64,000 nucleotides of DNA from Diphasiastrum complanatum (lineage: Eukaryota; Streptophyta; Lycopodiopsida; Lycopodiales; Lycopodiaceae): positions 50,950,496 through 51,014,495 of the forward strand of contig CM055103.1 in NCBI GenBank assembly GCA_029204225.1, written 5' to 3'. How positions within the stretch are numbered: the first letter of the stretch is position 1; every line of letters starts with the position of its first letter. The translations under genes were made by a program, and so were the position numbers. Below the pieces are notes generated by a model. That model did no database searches and was not told where the DNA came from. It saw only the letters and a list, made by a program, of their open reading frames with translations. Shown here in pieces: positions 45,300-56,975 of the stretch.

Positions 45300-46270
45300 A
45301 GAAATAACACACAATCGTGAGTGCTACCCAAAGATATACCACGTTTCTCTTTCAAAGCCGTCAGACAATCTTCCTTGTGCTAGTTATTTTTGCCTCCTCT
45401 AAGTCTATGCTTATCTTCCTTTTGCTCAGTTCTTTTTGCTATGTCAACGTATATGCCTAGAGAGACGGGTCATAAGCTCCATTTACGAAAAAAAAGGAAG
45501 TTATGATCGGTCCAAAAAAGAGAATCCTGCTCATAATAATACTATTGGCACAGTTTCCTGGCACAGTCTTGTGAGTCATGGCAAGACGTTGGAATTGCAT
45601 CGTTCTTATAAATACGTTCAACATGCCCACCAGTAATTAATTTCGTTTGCTCCTTGTCGCTCATCAGTCCACATCAAATATATGTATGCACCCAGTTTCT
45701 GAACTCGCACACAGTAGTACATTGCCTGTTTGATCTTAGTTCGGCAATAGTAATAGTACGTCGTAGTTGTGTGAAGAAGATCATCTACGGGCTGAGTACT
45801 CATGGCAACTTTGAATCCAATTGATATATCAGGCCTAAACGATGAACGACTGGCTTCATCTGTCAGGCTCAGATCGCTGAGGCCTGTGAAAAGAATGGCT
45901 TCTTCCAAGTTATCAATCATGGCGTGCCAGTAGAGCTCACGGATAGGCTGAAACAAGTGGGTCGCAAGTTTTTTGATCTGACCAAGGACGAAAAGCTTGT
46001 ATATGCTGGAAAGCCAGTGATCGGTTCTGAGGGCTATGGAAGCCGTATGGTCCTTGATGACACTGAGCCCAAGTTCTGGCGTGAATTTGTGGAGCTTCAC
46101 ACTCTTCCATTATCCGAAAGGCATTACAACTACTGGCCCCAGCAGCCAGCTGAATTCAGAGAGACCGTGGAGAAGTACACAGCTGCTTTACTGGACCTTG
46201 CTCAACGGCTGCTGGCTGTCATCTCTGAGAGTCTTGGGCTCAAACCCAGCTACCTGAAGGAGGCTCTGGG
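45300..46270 (+). repeat. Inverted repeat arm 2, unit 2
   Basis: Promoter plus exon 1 part, head to head with 38415-39420. The loop is about 5.9 kb here, against 7.2 kb in unit 1. Confidence 0.85.
45607..45614 (+). promoter_or_regulatory. TATA box of the unit 2 dioxygenase copy
   Basis: TATAAATA, 195 bp before the ATG at 45802, the same distance as in unit 1. Confidence 0.6.
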
Positions 46271-46969
46271 GGAGCCACACCAGAACATAGTATTCCAGTG
46301 CTATCCTCCATGCCCAGAGCCAGGAAAAACTCTTGGCCTGCCTGCACACTCTGACGTTGTGGCCATCACCATTCTTATGCAAGAGGGCGACGGATTGGAG
46401 GTGGCTGCCGAAAACGACACATGGGAGCTGGTTCCAAATCATCCCAATGCTTTCGTCGTCAATCTGGCAGATCAAATCGAGGTAAACCACGCGAAAACTA
46501 TGTTTGCTTAATTTATCTCCTTCCATGCAAGACTATGGTAAAACTATATTTAGCTCATTGTAACATTCGCTAACATCAAGCCGCGAATTTAACCTTTACT
46601 CTTTTCAAGCATTTACAAATCGCCCGTGCCTCGGCACGGGACGTTGTTGTCTGTATTAATTAGCTGATCATGTAGATAAGTAAGATGACACTGCTGTATT
46701 ATGGACTGTAGATCATTACGAATGGGAGATACAAAAGTGCCAACCACAGAGCTATTGTGAACAGCGACCGCACAAGGCGATCCTATGTAACCTTTTACCA
46801 TCCAGCAAAGGATCAAAAGATCTTTCCCGCACCAGAGCTAGTAGATGAGAAGGTAGGTCCTGTGTATAGAGAACTGTTCTACATAGAATATTTGCAGGCT
46901 TTGGCAGCGGAACGTGGAGGTAAACGTCTAGTTCAGTCATTTGCCATCGACAACCCTCTAGTCAGTTGA
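45802..46969 (+). pseudogene. 2-oxoglutarate dioxygenase, frameshifted copy, unit 2
   Basis: Exon 1 is 45802-46481 (680 bp, one less than unit 1). Exon 2 is 46712-46969. A GGG-to-GG loss at about 45866 shifts the frame after LASSVR. From codon ~41 onward the frame is intact: an in-frame ATG at 45924 (MPVELTDRL) would give a protein lacking the first 40 residues. HSD, NHRAI and RRS residues are all kept. Exon 2 lacks one codon (a Phe) relative to unit 1. The splice signals are identical. It is most likely a recent pseudogene, unless downstream initiation is used or the base is an assembly error. Confidence 0.85.
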
Positions 46970-47814
46970 CCTCGAGTTTTTCCGATCAAAGTAGGTGATA
47001 AAGGCAGTAAATGTATCTGTGGACCGATAAAAATTTATAAGAAGTGGGTTGCTCTGAATTGCTTTCTTCAATGATTGCACACTTGAATAAGTCTCCTCAG
47101 TGAGACTGGAGCATGTACATGCCATAGCTTAGTGAGGATGGCTACGAGAAATTTTCTACATCACCTTAAATTGTTATCATTCATGTTATTTACAGCTTCC
47201 TTGAATATTCATAGAAAGAGGACGATCTGATCGCAGCGACTCACTTCGTATGGGGCATTCATCTTTAGTTTTGCATGGAAAGCTAGGCAATTAATGAATC
47301 ACGACGTCATACTAAACCAAGTAAAGAAGAGTATATTGTAAAACTAGGGTCACATCTGATGTACCCCATTCTTTATAAGGCAAGTGAAACATAATAAGAC
47401 GAACCTGAATAATACGCTACATACACAGCCAACAAGATTAAGTGGTACTACAGCACCCAGAGCAACCTCTACTATCAAAAATTTGGCGATTACATCCTGC
47501 CTCTGGCGGTCATTGATGTAAGTAAAGTAACACAAAAACATTACCTCTCAAAAAACGAAGCAATCACAAAGTCACGAATGCAAGATCTCTGCTCACTAAG
47601 ACAAATAGAATAGTCAGCAAATTATTATGTGTATTTGAATGCATTGTTTAGTATTTATCCTGATTAATTTATCAAACTTCAAGTTTCAAGAAGATCAAAA
47701 AAGGGTGTCATATGCTCTGAAGTACTTAGTAGATACAGAATTTAAGAGCAACAGTCAAAAAGCATACAATATTGAAAGAAGACATGAGACTAGTCAGTAG
47801 AACCTTCAGACAAC
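46970..47814. other. Gene-free stretch downstream of the dioxygenase copy, unit 2
   Basis: Collinear with 13891-14734, with a few small indels. No gene recognised. Confidence 0.5.
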
Positions 47815-50335
47815 TGAAGTACATTGTTCCCACGATGCAATTCTGTTTTCAGTTGACGTTGTGCATACATCTGCAAGCTGTTCCTCAGTAGCACAGAATT
47901 CTAAGTTAATCTCTTCTGTCAGTAATTTTTCTCTGATGAAATGCTGTTGAATGTCTATATGTTTTGTTCTAGAATGATAGACTGGGTTTTTTGCTAAAGC
48001 AACTATATATAGCTAATGTTATCACAATACATAACAGCTACTTTGTTTTGTTCAAAACCAATTTCTTTCATTAAGTTTCTTAATGAAATGGTCTCTTTAG
48101 CTGCATGTGTTGTAACCATGTATTCAGCTTCTGTACTGGACAATGCAATTGAACTTTGCTTTTTACTGCTGCAGCTGACACAGCCTGAATTTAGCAAGAA
48201 AATATAGCCTGATGTAGACTTTATGTCTTCCTTGTCACCTCCCCAATCTGCGTCTGAATATCCTTGGAGTATGTTTTGATTTGTTGTAGCTTTGTAGCTT
48301 ATGCACCAGGTTTTGGTTCCTTGAAGATATCTGAATACTCTTTTGACTCCCGCCCAATGCATTTTCATTGGCTTTGACATGTGCTGAGCTAATGTTCTGA
48401 CTGCATTGGCTATGTCTGGACGTGTTACCAGATACATAAGTATGCCAATTATTCTTTGATAATTTTCAATATCTGGATATGGCTCTTCATCTGCTAATTC
48501 TCCTTATGATTCAAGGTGCCCCCAGTGGATTACATTGCCCCATGCCATAGTCTCTCAAGATATTTTCTGTTTATGATTGCTGACTGATTGTAATTGTCCT
48601 TTTGTTTCGAGTTCTTGAGACACTTAGACCTAGGAACCGATGGATCTCTCCCAAGTCCTTTATCACATATTTTCCTTTAAGTTGTTTTATTTCTGTGATT
48701 AGGGAATTCGAACACCAACTGCAATGATGAATGTTTTTGCATTCCTTTTGTAGATGTAAAGGCTATGGTCAGTCTCACATCTTGTTAAGATAAGCATCCA
48801 GCTTCAAATACCATGCTCTAGACGACTGTTTCAGTCCATGAATGGATTTCTGCAACCCGCAAACTTGATCCTTCCTTGAATGTATGGTGCCTTGTGGTAA
48901 CTCCATGAAATTTCTTCCTCTAAATCTCCATTTAGGAATGTTGTGGTTACATCCATATGTTGATGCGCTCTCTTTGTGTATAGCCCTTAGCAACTAATTT
49001 GCCTTTATAACGCTGAACTGTTCCATCTGGCTTGAGTTTGGTTTTGAAGACCCATTTATTTTGAACTATGGTCCTGCCCTCTGGTCAGTTCACAGCTTTC
49101 CATGTGTTGTTTTTTCTTAAAGCTTCAAGTTCTTCATTTATTGCCATTTTCCAATACTCAGCTTCAGGTCTTTCCATAGCTTCTTCTAACGTCAATGGAT
49201 CATTATCTATGCTTTCTTGTGTTATGTAGGCATAATCCTGCAGTCTGGTGGATATTTGTCTTGTTCTCTTCTAGGTTCATTCTCTCTTTCTGTCACTTCT
49301 CTCTGTGGCTGTAGTAAAGGTTGGGCTCTCTGTGGTTGTGGTAAAGGCTGGGCAGGTGTCTCTATTTCATTATCAAAGGACCCCTTGAACGTGAATGATT
49401 CTCTATCTGAATGTTGTATTTGTTTAGGCTCTCCAAAAGATGACTCATCAAAAATGACATTTCTGCTAATTATTGTTTTTCTTGTTTCTGGATCAAACAA
49501 CTGGTATGCTTTTGAATTCTCAGCATATCCTATCGTTATACACTGTTTACTTTTGAAATCTACCTTTCTTCTTTGTCATCTGGTATATGAACATATGTTG
49601 TACATCCAAAAATTCTGACATGACTCACAGAAGGTTTGTTTCCTGACCATTTTTTTTCAAGTGTCATTCCTTTCACTGCGTTTATCTTTATCCTATTTAT
49701 AAGATAAACTGATGTAGTTATAGCTTCTGCCCAGAACCTTTTGCTAAGCTTTGACAGACTTAACAGACTTCTAGCCATTTCAACAATTGTCCTATTTTTA
49801 CGTTCAGCTATTCCATTTTGTTGAGGGCAGTAGGGTGCAGCGCACTAATGAATAATTTCTTCTTTCTCACATAAATTTTTCATCTCATTTGAAATGTATT
49901 CCCCACCCCTGTCAGTCCTGAGTTTTTTGATTCGTGTTTTGTCTATAATTCCACTAGTTTTTTAAACTTCACAAAGTATTCAAATGTTTCATCTTTTGTC
50001 TTCAATGAATGTCAAAAAATATCTTGCACCTTTACAAAAAGCTTCACTCATGGGACCACATAAGTTAGAGTGTACCAATTCAAGAGCTTCAAAGGTTGCA
50101 GATTCAGATCTTGGAAAAGGAGCTTGGTGTTGCTTTCCAGAAGTGCAGTCTTCACATATGTCTACTGGAACTTTTGCATTAAGCCTCAGACCTCTAACAT
50201 AGTTGTTTGTCACCATCACCTTCATTGTTGAATGGTAGGTTCGACAGTCGTAGTTGATGTTCCTAATTTATGAGACCAATGAAATTCATCAGTTGTTAAT
50301 GTATGTTCGAGATTGAGCAAACTGACTTTTTGTTC
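47815..50335 (-). pseudogene. Copia-2 pre-integrase to RNase H (minus strand), unit 2
   Basis: Order leftwards: pre-integrase with HWSHKLG near 50270, a frame change, then CEDCTSGKQHQAPFP near 50150; integrase core with FLTFIEDKR near 50000 and LSKRFWAEAITTSVYLINR near 49740-49690; linker MFDPETRKTIISRNVIFDES at 49500; RT with GLKQSSRAWYLKLDAYL near 48800; and RNase H at 48437-48003 with QGYSDADWGGDKEDIKSTSG. RT has lost about 110 bp near 48965. Protease and zinc knuckle are not attached; gag is on the far side of the DUF7869/ParB element at 56180-56975. Confidence 0.85.
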
Positions 50336-50336
50336 C

Positions 50337-52762
50337 TCAAAAAAGTCCATCAAACTCATCAAAAAAATGATAAGCTGCTTGAATACTTGATATCAAAAAA
50401 TTTAATGAGGCAAATGGATCAATCTCACGATGTTCTCTTTGCACCTTTTGTTCTTCTAGCAAGGACTTCAAGGGAGACAACACATCAAGCTTGATTTGAG
50501 TCGATGGAATGTTAAGCAAAAATCGAACTCCTTCAAGAGGTAGCCACGAAACTGAATTTGAAAATAGTTTGCCCCATAAGAATATAATGCCTGATTCGTT
50601 ATATTTGATTTTAAACTGGTGCTGAAAGCTAATATCATTAATATTAGCTATGCATCACTCTATTTCGTTGGACGCCTTAACATAATCACGAAAATCATAT
50701 GTGTTTTTGATTAATGACACATTTGGCTTTGGCACATATGATTCCTCAACAATGCTTTGAAGCACTGGTAATGAAAATGCTTTCTTGCCTCTCAACCTCT
50801 TAGAAAAGCAACTAAACATTTGATCAATTTGATCTTGGGTATGTCCTACCAACAAAAAACCTATTGTTACTTTTTTGAAAAAAAATTTCTCCACTAGCAT
50901 AGACAAGTATGCCAAAATAGTTTGATTTTTATTTTCCCTAGCAGTGTTGTCAGGCTGCAAAAAAAGTATTTCTGGGAGATTTTCACCAAATTCGCAAATT
51001 ATCTTATGTACAATGGTGATCATCAAATTCGATTCATTTTGAACATTGGGATAATTAAAAAGGACCTTGGACCCCAAAGTGCCATTAAACACAAGTGCTC
51101 CAACGAGATGAACTTGAATAAAATATGCCTCGTTCAAATTTTTGGGCACTCTGACAAAATGAGGCAACATTGTTTTCTTCTGATCCATGCCATCAATAAC
51201 AAGGCCCAGATATTTTCGTGGACATTTCAAACATTTCTTTCGATGCTTGGCCAACTTTTGTCTTTCAACTATTTGTTGATCTCTTTGCAATTGAAGAGCT
51301 TTTTCAGCATCCACTGAAAATACAATGATTCACTTATTTAATAGAATAAAGATCATACCATAATGGTGTTAAAAGACTACAACATAATGGTGTTCAAAAA
51401 GACTGCAACATTAATTTTTTTAAAATAGAAAGTATTAAAATGAAGGACAAATTTGATTTATATTTACCTTTCTTGTCATTGGTCTTTGCAAGTTGGTTTG
51501 CAAACTTTAACAACTCGCAAGTGGAGCATACTATCATTCGTGATTTTTTGGGAATCTATACCAGTCCAAAATCTCTTTTCCAAATTCTAAGAAAATATGA
51601 GTAACTCAAATAGGGAACATTTTTTGGTTTTGCAAACTCTTTGTACATCTAAAATATTTCTAATTTTGTAAAATTATCCGGCAAGTGAAAATATAAGAAA
51701 TTAGGCAATTTTTCTCTGTGCACATCTATGAAATGCTTTAGCCAAGCAGTTCCATTTTAAGCATCTGGAGAAACAGTTCGACCTTGACAGGATCCCCGTA
51801 ATGTTGGGTCTTTCTAAAGTCGTGCATGCATTCGTTGAAGCCGTGAGTTTCTGATTGTGTGGACTGCTTTGTAAGCTTTGCGACAAACCTCCAAAGCATT
51901 TACAAAATACGAAAATAAGTTTTTGTCCGGCCTCACTATTGCATACAAATAGTAATTTCTCTCATCCTTACTTTGTAAAAAGAAGCTTGATCTTAATTCT
52001 TCAATTTCTCTGATACTCAGCTTTTGCAAACAACATGATGAGCAGCAAATAATATTCTGTACCTTTCGAATCTCAGATTTGTAATCAACTGTTTTTGATG
52101 ATTCGTTAAATCAGGTGAGGATCTCAAGTCTCTCTTGTATTTTTCTTTTTGTTTGGAGTCTGATCTATAAATTGAACCTGTGTTACTAGTAGGTGTTTGA
52201 ACTGGTTGAGAAGGTATTGGACTTTCATGACTCAAAATTCTGGCTCCAACCTCAAGATGTTCTGGACCCCTAGAAGGCTCTAGATTTTCAACGAATATAG
52301 CCCTTTTAGATTTAACATGACGAACATTACTTTGAGAAGGTCTCCTACGAACATGAGAAAAGCTTGAACGTTATGGATCAACAGACTTACGCGGATCTGT
52401 TAATTTACTAGAATCAGTAACTGAGTGATTGAAGCTTTTGACTCATCACTCAATGATTGAACTTGTTCAAAAGAACAATGTTCTAATTGTATCGAGCCTG
52501 TTTCTAAAGAGGAGGACGAGGTCAAAAGATTTGATACAAGCTGAGTTACATACGTCATTTCTTGAAAAGTACTTGCTTGAGGAATTTCAGAAGATGAACG
52601 GGTAAATGATGACGATGTCACATCATTTACAAAAACATGTTCAAATTCAGGAGTGGCTTTATAAAAAAAGCTTTCATTGGGAATGTCAGATGAAGATGTT
52701 GCACTTGTTGCAACATATTGAGTTACAACTACTAGAATAGAAGAGATAGAACTACTTGACAT
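50337..52762 (-). pseudogene. DUF7869-type transposase-like gene, fuller copy, unit 2
   Basis: N-terminus from ATG 52762 (Ser/Thr-rich, 120 codons). Then LTNHQKQLITNLRFERYRIL; SYFVNALEVCRKAYKAVHTI and SRLQRMHARL (52029-51814); and a VCSTCELLK-type block near 51520. A GT donor at 51467 and AG acceptor at 51314 frame an intron. The last exon (51313-50655) has the core: KYLGLVIDGMDQKKTMLPHF, LPEILFLQPDNTARENKN and VGHTQDQIDQMFSCFSKRL. Spaced Asp residues (VIDG, QPDN, plus HTQDQID) suggest an RNase H-like transposase fold, but this is inference. After a TAG at about 50655 the frame continues to about 50337 with LDVLSPLKSLLEEQKVQREH. Frameshifts break the middle. Confidence 0.7.
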
Positions 52763-53406
52763 CGTAACCTTAAAAAAAATTTAACCTACGTACTTATGCT
52801 AAGCATAGACCCGTTAAAATAGTTAACACCACACTAAATGAGCTCCTCAAACTTAATTGCAACCTATGCTGGTCATGGAACAAATAAAAAGCTATGCGCA
52901 CCTCAATAGACGTATACAAAAAAACCAACTAAATACAAATGAGCAACAAGCCTAGAAAGTAACAAGTTAATTAAAATTTTCAGCGGCTACCAGGCCTTAA
53001 ATATTGTTTGGCAGCATCTTTAGAGTTAGGTTTAGGTTTAGGGTTAGGTCCTGGCTCGGACTCGAGGTCGGCGTAAGGTGAGGTGAGTCGCGGCAACTCG
53101 GTCCCGAAGCAAGCTGGAGGTCAAGCGTCAGGCGGGGGGGTCTCAAAAAAAAATTTATTTAAGGACCATAGTCCAAGCATAACTCACCTCATTTGCGAAT
53201 TCAGAAGCACACATGCTGCCAGAGATCTTGTTACAACCAAGCACGGCTTTCTATAAGAATTCGCATACGTTCTCGCTTACAAATTTCTTGACGGTAAGAT
53301 TATTGTCATTTTTTAACTTTGTTCTATGTTGAGGATGAGTATTAAATTCTTGCATTAGAAAATATTCATGATTTAATTTGTATTCATCTTCTTAAAACAT
53401 AGGTAA
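52763..53406. promoter_or_regulatory. Intergenic region between divergent element genes, unit 2
   Basis: Contains two lone motif relatives (ACTTATGCTAAGCATAGACC near 52793 and CCTATGCTGGTCATGG near 52865) and a degenerate telomere-like stretch (GTTTAGGTTTAGGG near 53033). No gene. Confidence 0.4.
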
Positions 53407-53859
53407 CCTATGCTCAGCATAGGTGCCTTCACCAGTTATCTCCTCCAACCTATGTTGAGCATAGATTGCGTTCAGGTCCTTAGGGACATCCTATGCTCAG
53501 CATAGGATTCCGGTGATATTTCTCTATTCTAACCACGGTTCGACTATGTTGAGCATAGGTTGCATCTCTGGACCTCTTCCAACCTATGCTCAACATAGGT
53601 TAGCAAGCAAATTGTGAACACATCCTATGCTGAGCATAGGTTGGATTAGAGCGCACGAGTAATGACCTATGCTGAGCATGGGCTAGAAGACGACCAGAGA
53701 TGCAACCTATGCTCAGCATAGATCGTCACTCACGTGCTCTAGTCCAACCTATGCTCAACATAGGTCGAAAGGCGGTTAGAATTGAAAAATCCCGCCGGCT
53801 TCTTATGTTGAGCATAAGTTGTTTCTAAGGACCTGAATACAACCTATGCTCAGCATAGG
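53407..53859. repeat. Array of eleven 17-bp near-palindromes, unit 2
   Basis: Same number, order and total length (453 bp) as 18587-19039, with the same spacer pairing. Individual motifs carry different substitutions (for example CCTATGCTCAACATAGG here against CCTATGGTCAGCATAGG in unit 1 for the fifth copy). One spacer pair shows a matched change in both arms: TTCAGGTCCTTAG with CTAAGGACCTGAA here, TTCGGGTCCTTAG with CTAAGGACCCGAA in unit 1. Confidence 0.95.
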
Positions 53860-54091
53860 TCGCTCCTCGTATTTTTCTTGTTTTACAAGGCTTTGTCTGA
53901 GAAAAGTGATTCTTTTGAGATGTTTTAGTCAAAAAATGTGCTGAATTTGTAGTTTTGTTTTTTAAAGGTTTTTCACAAAAATGGCTTGTTTTATTAGAGT
54001 TTTCAAAATTTTCATTAAGGTAGTGTTTTAAATTTTCTTAAATTTTGTTTTTTTTTGTGCAGATTTTCAATTGTCTTTGATAATTTTCGAA

Positions 54092-56190
54092 ATGTCGAGG
54101 ATTTCTTTTAAGATTTTGGGAAAACCTCAAGATATTCCATTGAAAGATAAGAAAAAATTCATGTACTACTTCACCAAAGGGGTGAAGAACACAAAGCTTT
54201 GGGAGCTTTTTATTCATTTAGCTTAGAAGCCTAGCAGGGGAGACTCACAATTCAAAGGTCAAGGAAAATCGCTTGCTGATCAACCAGATGAGGATCAGGA
54301 AGAAGGTTTTGTGAATGTAAAGGAGACGGATAAGTCTCGTTCTATTTTCATTCTGAGTGAGACTATAATAAAGTTTCGACTTTGCCAGGATGAGGTCAAA
54401 GCCTATTTTGATAAAGCTCTAGTTACTTTGGTATGTAATTATAGAACATATTTTGATTCATATTTGTCTACATTTGTTTCATGCTTAGCATAGTTGTTAC
54501 TAAATTTAAAATTCTTTAAACTTTTAGATAAAAGCCTTTACTCATTATATTTTAAACTTGATTTTTGTTTCTGTCCAGAGCATGAAGCAATGCCTAAAAA
54601 TGGTTCTAGCTACTATTGCTGAGAGGAAAGATCCAATCTATTCATTACAAAGTTCAAAAGGTGTATCTATTGGACCTTGCAAGCCCGCTTCTACCACTGC
54701 TCAGGTCACAAAGCCGGCCTTTGAAAATGTTGAGGATGAAACTGTAGCTGTCCCTCATCACAAAAAAAAAAGATCTCATAATAGTTTTGAGTCTTCTCCC
54801 ACTAGACCTAAGTCACACCCAAAGACCATGGCTACACATCGCCATAAGTCCATCCCGTCTGCTGAGAGCAAAAAGCCGCCACTGAACCATCTATGTCACT
54901 ACCTGGTACATCTATCCGCCCTTTACAAGACAACTCTGAGCTTGCCAAATTAAGAGAAGATATTTATAAAACAAAAAAAACAAAAGAAACAATTTTAATT
55001 TTAGACATAAATCAGTGTGATAGGCCACCTGTAGACCCAATAACAGGTGACAGGCCAATGGAAGTTACAGAACCGAATGAAACACATGTGCATGGTTGAA
55101 AAATAAAATTTAAAGATCATACACAGGCCATAGTTACTCCTTTTGTTGTTTTAGTTGATCCCAACAAATGCAACGATGTTGTGAATTTTGATTTTTCTTT
55201 ATTAGATTCATATCATTTTTTTGTTCTTGGGGGCATTCAAAGTTTACAAGCTCGGAAACAATTATTTCAAGAGTATCCTCATATTCCAAGCTTTCGAACT
55301 GTGAGTGCCATTGCATTTGCTGGCCTGACAGTGGAAGGAGCGAAATTATTGGCTTGGGACCATAATATTGATCATGACTACCGGATGAAGATGACCGTGA
55401 TACAAAGAATTCGATTTTTTCACAAAGAATACATGAGAGTCTCCAAAGCAGGAGATGTGAATCAACTCGAGCTGAAAGCACTATGTGCTCAAGAGACAGG
55501 CCTGTCTTTTGATTCAAAAAATCCTACGCAGAGCCTTACAAAATACGATAATTTTTTTCAGCTTGCTTCTCGTAGTGGCCAGGTGATTTGTTTTGCTATG
55601 CTCGTCATGGAATGCTCTGGTCATAATATATGCTGTAATCCTTTTAAATTGTTTTTATTAGACTAAAATTTTGAGCTCAATTTTAATATTCCCTAAATTC
55701 CTTATCAAATAATTTTTTCTTTTTATTTCAGGTGTGGGCCCTTGTTGATAAATTTTTTGATAAATGGAAAACTTTTCAAATAAAAGGCCAACTTGCTCAG
55801 GGTGCCTCAAAGTCAAAAAAAAAAAGTTGTGAGCACTCAAACTCTGAAGCCAATCCTCACAGAGTGAAGAACATGCAAGGGATTAGCTCTTCAGAGCTAA
55901 TAATAACTGCTCTTTCTAGAGTTGCCGCTGATTTATTTTCATGTTACCTTTTGTAATAAAATGATTTTCATAATTTGGTTGGATTTTTAACAATTATATT
56001 TTTTAGATGCTGGCACAAATTATTTATGAAAGTTCAAGAAGCCCTTGTGACAGGGTTAAATTGTCAAGATTTCGATGAGTCCCAGAGGCTTTATCCTCTG
56101 AGCAGCCGAAATGAATCCTTGAGTCCATTTTTGATTTTGTTTAGAGACATGGTATTTAGTTCACTCATGCTTAGCATAGGTGCTTATTAA
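54092..56190 (+). pseudogene. ParB/sulfiredoxin-like element gene, fuller copy, unit 2
   Basis: Exon 1 is 54092-54430, exon 2 is 54579-55582, exon 3 is 55732-55956, and a possible exon 4 runs from about 56007 to the TAA at 56188-56190. Exon 2 has a basic Ser/Pro-rich stretch, one frameshift near 54880 and a stop at 55097-55099. Then comes the signature: VVLVDPNKC, FFVLGGIQSLQARKQLFQEY, and FAGLTVEGAKLLAWDHNIDH. 'GGxxSxxARxxL' followed about 30 residues on by 'LT.E.A..LA..HN' is the ParB/sulfiredoxin nucleotide-binding layout. Related repeats of this kind occur, to my recollection, in uncharacterised eukaryotic proteins. Exon 3 is VWALVDKFFDKWKTFQIKGQ and ISSSELIITALSRVAADLF. Exon 1 codon 45 is TAG in both units. 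The last codons overlap a half-palindrome. Confidence 0.6.
56160..56185. repeat. Terminal half-palindrome next to Copia-2 gag (both units)
   Basis: ATGCTTAGCATAGGTGC at about 56167-56183 (20697-20713 in unit 1) is a near match to the array motif, isolated at the right edge of the ParB-like gene. Copia gag sequence begins within a few bases. It may mark the right end of the DUF7869/ParB element. Confidence 0.45.
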
Positions 56191-56975
56191 TTGCTTCTTT
56201 TTCGACATTCACTCTTTCAATGCCCCTTCTTACCGCAATGGAAGCACTTGCCTTTCTTTTTGGTCTTGCTGGAAGATCCCTCATCTGCCTGAGTCTTGGC
56301 AAATTGTTGTTTAGACTTCTTCTTGCCCTTGCCTTTGCCTTGTTTTTGGCATGTCGCAAGTGCCTGATCATCAATATTTTGACGTCTAGCTTTCACCATT
56401 TCTCGTCATTGCTCTCCCTGCATTAAGATTCCTTTGAACTCATCAAAGGTTGGCAATCTTTCTCTTGATGCTATTCCATTCACAAACATTTGATAGGGTT
56501 CTGCAATGCCGCACAATGCATTGTGCACCAGCTCCACATCACGTATGCGCTCACCAATAGAATGCAGTTCATCCCTCATTGTCTTAATTCTGGTCATATA
56601 AGTCTGAATGTGCTCTCCTCGCTCCATGCAGGTACTATTCATTTTTGACTTTAGAAACATGATTCTAGACGGATTTGACATCTCGAACTGCTCCTTTAGC
56701 ACATCCCATGCCTGTTTGGGTGTAACAGCATCACAAATGTGGGTAATAATGTGATCCTTCACTGACAAGTTAATGAAGGTCAAAGCTTTCCTCACCTTCT
56801 TGTTGAACACTTTGATGTCCGCTTCATTTGGTGGCCTTCTCTCATCACTTGTGATGACGCCCCACACGTCTTTCTTCATCAGTATGTTTTTTATTTTGAA
56901 TCTCCACACTGCATAGTTGGAAATCTCGTCCAATTTGCTACTTTCACTCAAAATGGATTCTCCCATGTTTGTCAT
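56180..56975 (-). pseudogene. Copia-2 gag with zinc knuckle, unit 2
   Basis: The same gag as 20712-21503. A CGA-to-TGA change after MQGEQ (about 56404) splits the frame; downstream it continues through RQNIDDQALATCQKQGKGKG to CFHCGKKGH. Here the second cysteine is followed by Gly, as in canonical knuckles. The TGA after GH is shared with unit 1. Confidence 0.85.

Noticed and set aside
45924-46511. Unit 2 dioxygenase annotated as an intact gene starting at 45924
   Set aside because: This start drops the conserved first 40 residues, which are still encoded upstream in another frame; a 1-bp deletion is the simpler explanation.
53018-53048. Interstitial telomere-like sequence (GTTTAGGTTTAGGG)
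   Set aside because: Only about two heptamers, not repeated, and shorter in unit 1 (AGGGTTAGG); too short to mean a telomere fusion.
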